This document shows positions 22,501 through 25,228 of a DNA stretch of 25,228 nt, one piece after another; within the stretch, counting starts at the first letter, position 1; every line of letters starts with the position of its first letter. Under the pieces are notes generated by a model that saw only the letters and a program-made list of their open reading frames with translations, had not been told where the DNA came from and made no database searches. The DNA lies in contig JAOZVK010000020.1 of NCBI GenBank assembly GCA_029938185.1, positions 1 to 25,228 of the forward strand, given 5' to 3'. The DNA is from Bacteroidales bacterium (lineage in GTDB: Bacteria; Bacteroidota; Bacteroidia; Bacteroidales; JAOZVK01). The translations under genes and the position numbers were made by a program.

Positions 22501-25215
22501 TTAATAATTAATTACTCGTTCATCAGTTTCTTTTTTCTTTACAGAATTTATAAGCTTGGTAATATTTGTTACTTTTTTTTGGGTTAAACTAATTTTTTTC
22601 TCAATATTATTTTTTTTCTCAGGATTGTTTGATAATTGTTTTAATTCGTTTTTATAACTGTCCAAATTAGTTGAATAGTAATTAAGGATAAATTGAATTG
22701 ATTGGTATGCAGCTACTTTTATCCACCATACTTTAGCATTTAGAGTTAGGTTCTCATAGAATTTTAAAGCTTTATTTATAACTTTATCATCAAACCGAAT
22801 TACAAATTCAGCATAATTTATTAGAATTGACCATTTTTTTGAAATATCAATACTATGATAAACTTTTTCGAAATAATCGGCTTTTTGTGCATTGCCAAAA
22901 TCGCTGTATATTGAAATTGATTTGTCCGATAGTAATTTGTCATTAATAAACCTATCCGCTAATTTTAAGCTCTCTTCTTTGCTCAAATGCTTTATACGTG
23001 TAAGTATAATATTTTGTACTTTATATGATTTATCGGTTATTGCAATTTCGCTCAATAGTTTTATGTTTTTTTCTGATTTTATGTAAGATAACTTTAAAAC
23101 AGCACTTGCTCTTACATTTGAATTTTTATCATTTTTTGCAATATTTTCGAGTTTTGCAATATACTGTAAATCATTTTTCCACTTACTAATAGGATACTGA
23201 TTAATAGCATAATCACGTATTTTCCAAAATTTATAATTTAATGCTTTTAAAAATAATATTCTTGTTTTTGCTGTATCTGGTTTATTTTTTAAAGCTTCTA
23301 ATGTTTCATATTTATCTAAAAAAAGTTTAGAACTATTATATTGATTTATCAGATTATCAGTTGTTTTATTTTCAATTTTTTCACAGAGTAATGCTTTTTC
23401 TGCATCAAAATTAATAAAACTAATATTACTTTTGATTTTATACTCAAATATTTGTTTTTGTTTATTAATTATAATTTTTTTTCTGATAATTTGGTTTTCT
23501 GTATGTATATCTATTTTTAAAGGTAAAGTAAAAACACATGATTCTTTAATATTTTGTTTTTGTTCTATACTTATTTTCAATATATTATTTTTAAAATTAT
23601 AATTAATATCCAAAATAGGGTGTCCCGATTTTAGAAACCATTGATTGAAAAACCAATTTAAATCCTCTCCTGTTATTTCTTCAAAAGCGAGTCTCAAATC
23701 ATGTATTTCTACATTTGAATATTTATGTTTTGTTAAAAATAAATTAATGGCATCGAAAAAAGCCTTATCACCTACATAGTTTCTAAGCATATGAATAACA
23801 GCGGCTCCTTTGTTGTATGTATGTTTATCAAACAAATAATTATTGTTTAATCTATAAAAACGAATTAAGGGTTTTTTATAGCTTTTTGATTCAATCAAAT
23901 AATTATCAGTAAGTTTATATAAATAATAATCAGCCGTTTGTTTACCATATTCTTTTTCGAACCACAAATATTCCGAATATGTCGAAAGCGATTTGCACAA
24001 AGCAATATTTGCCCACGATTCAGCAGTAATATAAGAGCCAAACCACTGACAGGCTACATTATGAGAAATTAAAGCTTCATTATTTTTATCATTCAATTCT
24101 TTATTTGATAGTTGAATTTGTTCATTAAATATTGTTGCACTTGTATAATTTTGGGAAGTTGTGAAATTGTCCTTTACAATAATTTGTTTATACCCTTTCC
24201 ATGGATAATCTATTTTGAATAATCTCGAAAAGAACTCAATCATTTTTGGTGTTTTCTTAAAAATTGCTTTAGCATTATTGGCATATTCTGGATTTATGTA
24301 ATATAATACTTTCATATCTTGCCAATAGTCTTTAATTTCGGAAAACTCACCTACAACAATCATTGATAAGTGTGGCGAAAGTGCCTTATTCTGTTTCCAA
24401 TAGTCAGTCCTTGTACCATTTTTGTTTAATAAAGTATTATCCATTATCCCATTCGAAATGGTTCTGTATTTATTATCAACAGTAATATATATTTCTTGAG
24501 TAGTTTTTTGATTTGGCGAATCAATTGTTGGAAACCAACTTGATGCTGAATGAGTTGTATTACTTGCCCATATTTGCTTTATGGCTTTTTTATTATCACT
24601 TATATAATTTATAAAATTTAATCCTTTATTATTTTTATTGCTACCCGGATTATATTTTACTTTATAATCAATACATATTGTATATTTTTCATTTTGTTTG
24701 TATGTTTTATTCAATTCAATATTTATTTTTGAACTATCATAATTATAATTCAAATTTGTTTGCCTTTTGTTTTTTATTAACTTAACACTCTTTATTTCAA
24801 AATTTTTAGCATCAATAATAAGTCTTGAAGTGCTATAATAATATGGAGAAAGAGTTAAATAAGCTTTCCCGTCAAGCTGTTTTTTTTCAAAACTGATATT
24901 AATATCTAATTTTGTATGATATAGTTTGTTTTTTTTATTATTACTTGGTTTATACGGTAATACAATACGATTAAGTTTTTTATTAACACTTAATGTATCT
25001 ATTTTAGTAATTACTTTTTCAGTTTTTACTATATCTGTTTTTGTACTATTATTATCGCTTTTATTTACAATACTTTTTGAAGTCTTGCATGCAACTTGAC
25101 TTAATAATATGAATATTATTAATAAATTTGAACAACAAAAAAACTTATTCGATAAAAATATAAAATACTTAGTAATCGTTAAAAAATAATTTTCCGATTT
25201 GTTTTTTGTAAGATA
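22501..25215 (-). CDS. M1-family aminopeptidase homologue, catalytically degenerate, start unresolved
   Basis: The frame is open from a TAA at 25216-25218 to 22501. It holds a lipoprotein-like signal (LLIIFILLSQVAC, Cys at 25087-25089), an M1 N-terminal beta domain (EKKQLDGKAYLTLSPYY), the peptidase domain, the typical HTYNKGAAVIHMLRNYVGD and QWFLKSGHP segments, and a C-terminal HEAT-like helical region. The first canonical start codon in frame is TTG at 24753, which would cut through the N-terminal domain, so the real start must be upstream and non-canonical or hidden by a frameshift. Numbered from 24753, HExxH reads His231-Asn232-Val-Ala-Cys235, the third ligand is Lys254, and the GAMEN site reads TTSQN. 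It is therefore predicted not to hold zinc or cut peptides, but may bind them. Confidence 0.8.
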   Translation of the reverse strand, partial: YLTKNKSENYFLTITKYFIFLSNKFFCCSNLLIIFILLSQVACKTSKSIVNKSDNNSTKTDIVKTEKVITKIDTLSVNKKLNRIVLPYKPSNNKKNKLYHTKLDINISFEKKQLDGKAYLTLSPYYYSTSRLIIDAKNFEIKSVKLIKNKRQTNLNYNYDSSKINIELNKTYKQNEKYTICIDYKVKYNPGSNKNNKGLNFINYISDNKKAIKQIWASNTTHSASSWFPTIDSPNQKTTQEIYITVDNKYRTISNGIMDNTLLNKNGTRTDYWKQNKALSPHLSMIVVGEFSEIKDYWQDMKVLYYINPEYANNAKAIFKKTPKMIEFFSRLFKIDYPWKGYKQIIVKDNFTTSQNYTSATIFNEQIQLSNKELNDKNNEALISHNVACQWFGSYITAESWANIALCKSLSTYSEYLWFEKEYGKQTADYYLYKLTDNYLIESKSYKKPLIRFYRLNNNYLFDKHTYNKGAAVIHMLRNYVGDKAFFDAINLFLTKHKYSNVEIHDLRLAFEEITGEDLNWFFNQWFLKSGHPILDINYNFKNNILKISIEQKQNIKESCVFTLPLKIDIHTENQIIRKKIIINKQKQIFEYKIKSNISFINFDAEKALLCEKIENKTTDNLINQYNSSKLFLDKYETLEALKNKPDTAKTRILFLKALNYKFWKIRDYAINQYPISKWKNDLQYIAKLENIAKNDKNSNVRASAVLKLSYIKSEKNIKLLSEIAITDKSYKVQNIILTRIKHLSKEESLKLADRFINDKLLSDKSISIYSDFGNAQKADYFEKVYHSIDISKKWSILINYAEFVIRFDDKVINKALKFYENLTLNAKVWWIKVAAYQSIQFILNYYSTNLDSYKNELKQLSNNPEKKNNIEKKISLTQKKVTNITKLINSVKKKETDERVINY

Positions 25216-25228
25216 CTTATATTTAGGT

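Overview
The window comes from a very AT-rich genome of the Bacteroidota (Bacteroidales/Marinilabiliales-like). The signs are genes without Shine-Dalgarno sequences, promoter candidates of the TTTG-N19-TAnnTTTG type, lipoproteins with Bacteroidota-style lipoboxes, a TonB-dependent receptor, and NVEALA-like small exported peptides beside propeller lipoproteins. No tRNA, rRNA, CRISPR array or transposase was recognised. All assignments were made by eye from sequence.

Left part (1-9184, plus strand): a cassette appears twice. Its order is a small exported peptide with a nearly invariant leader and unrelated mature part, a hairpin/terminator, a ~390-residue propeller-like lipoprotein and a ~150-residue CxxC lipoprotein. 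The cassettes are followed by an RND efflux pair: a lipoprotein membrane-fusion protein and a 1009-residue inner-membrane pump with a TTG start. The peptide 2 promoter candidate carries an 11-G tract in its -33/-7 spacer. A 96-bp copy of the 5' end of the fusion-protein gene sits between the cassettes as a 34-codon mini-ORF. I infer a cell-envelope system that makes, folds and perhaps exports small (sometimes Cys-rich) peptides.

Middle part (9185-16650): an orphan Imm44-like protein, a PIN-domain toxin/antitoxin-like pair preceded by a short MITE-like element (a second, inverted copy at 317-463 has a perfect 8-bp target duplication), and a second RND pump on the minus strand with no adaptor. 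Upstream of this pump are two tandem copies of a two-gene module: B, a single-pass membrane protein with a polar linker and basic tail, and A, a two-repeat soluble protein. A 14-codon relic of a third A follows. The modules are separated by arrays of an 8-nt AT-rich unit. One array carries five perfectly phased GGGG runs on the coding strand just upstream of the pump gene.

Right part (16650-25228, minus strand): a fused B12-dependent isobutyryl-CoA mutase (IcmF) with isobutyryl-type active-site residues, a TonB-dependent receptor, and a large M1 aminopeptidase homologue that has lost its catalytic glutamate and two of three zinc ligands. The M1 gene reads open to 25215 through a lipoprotein signal but shows no ATG/GTG/TTG start there.
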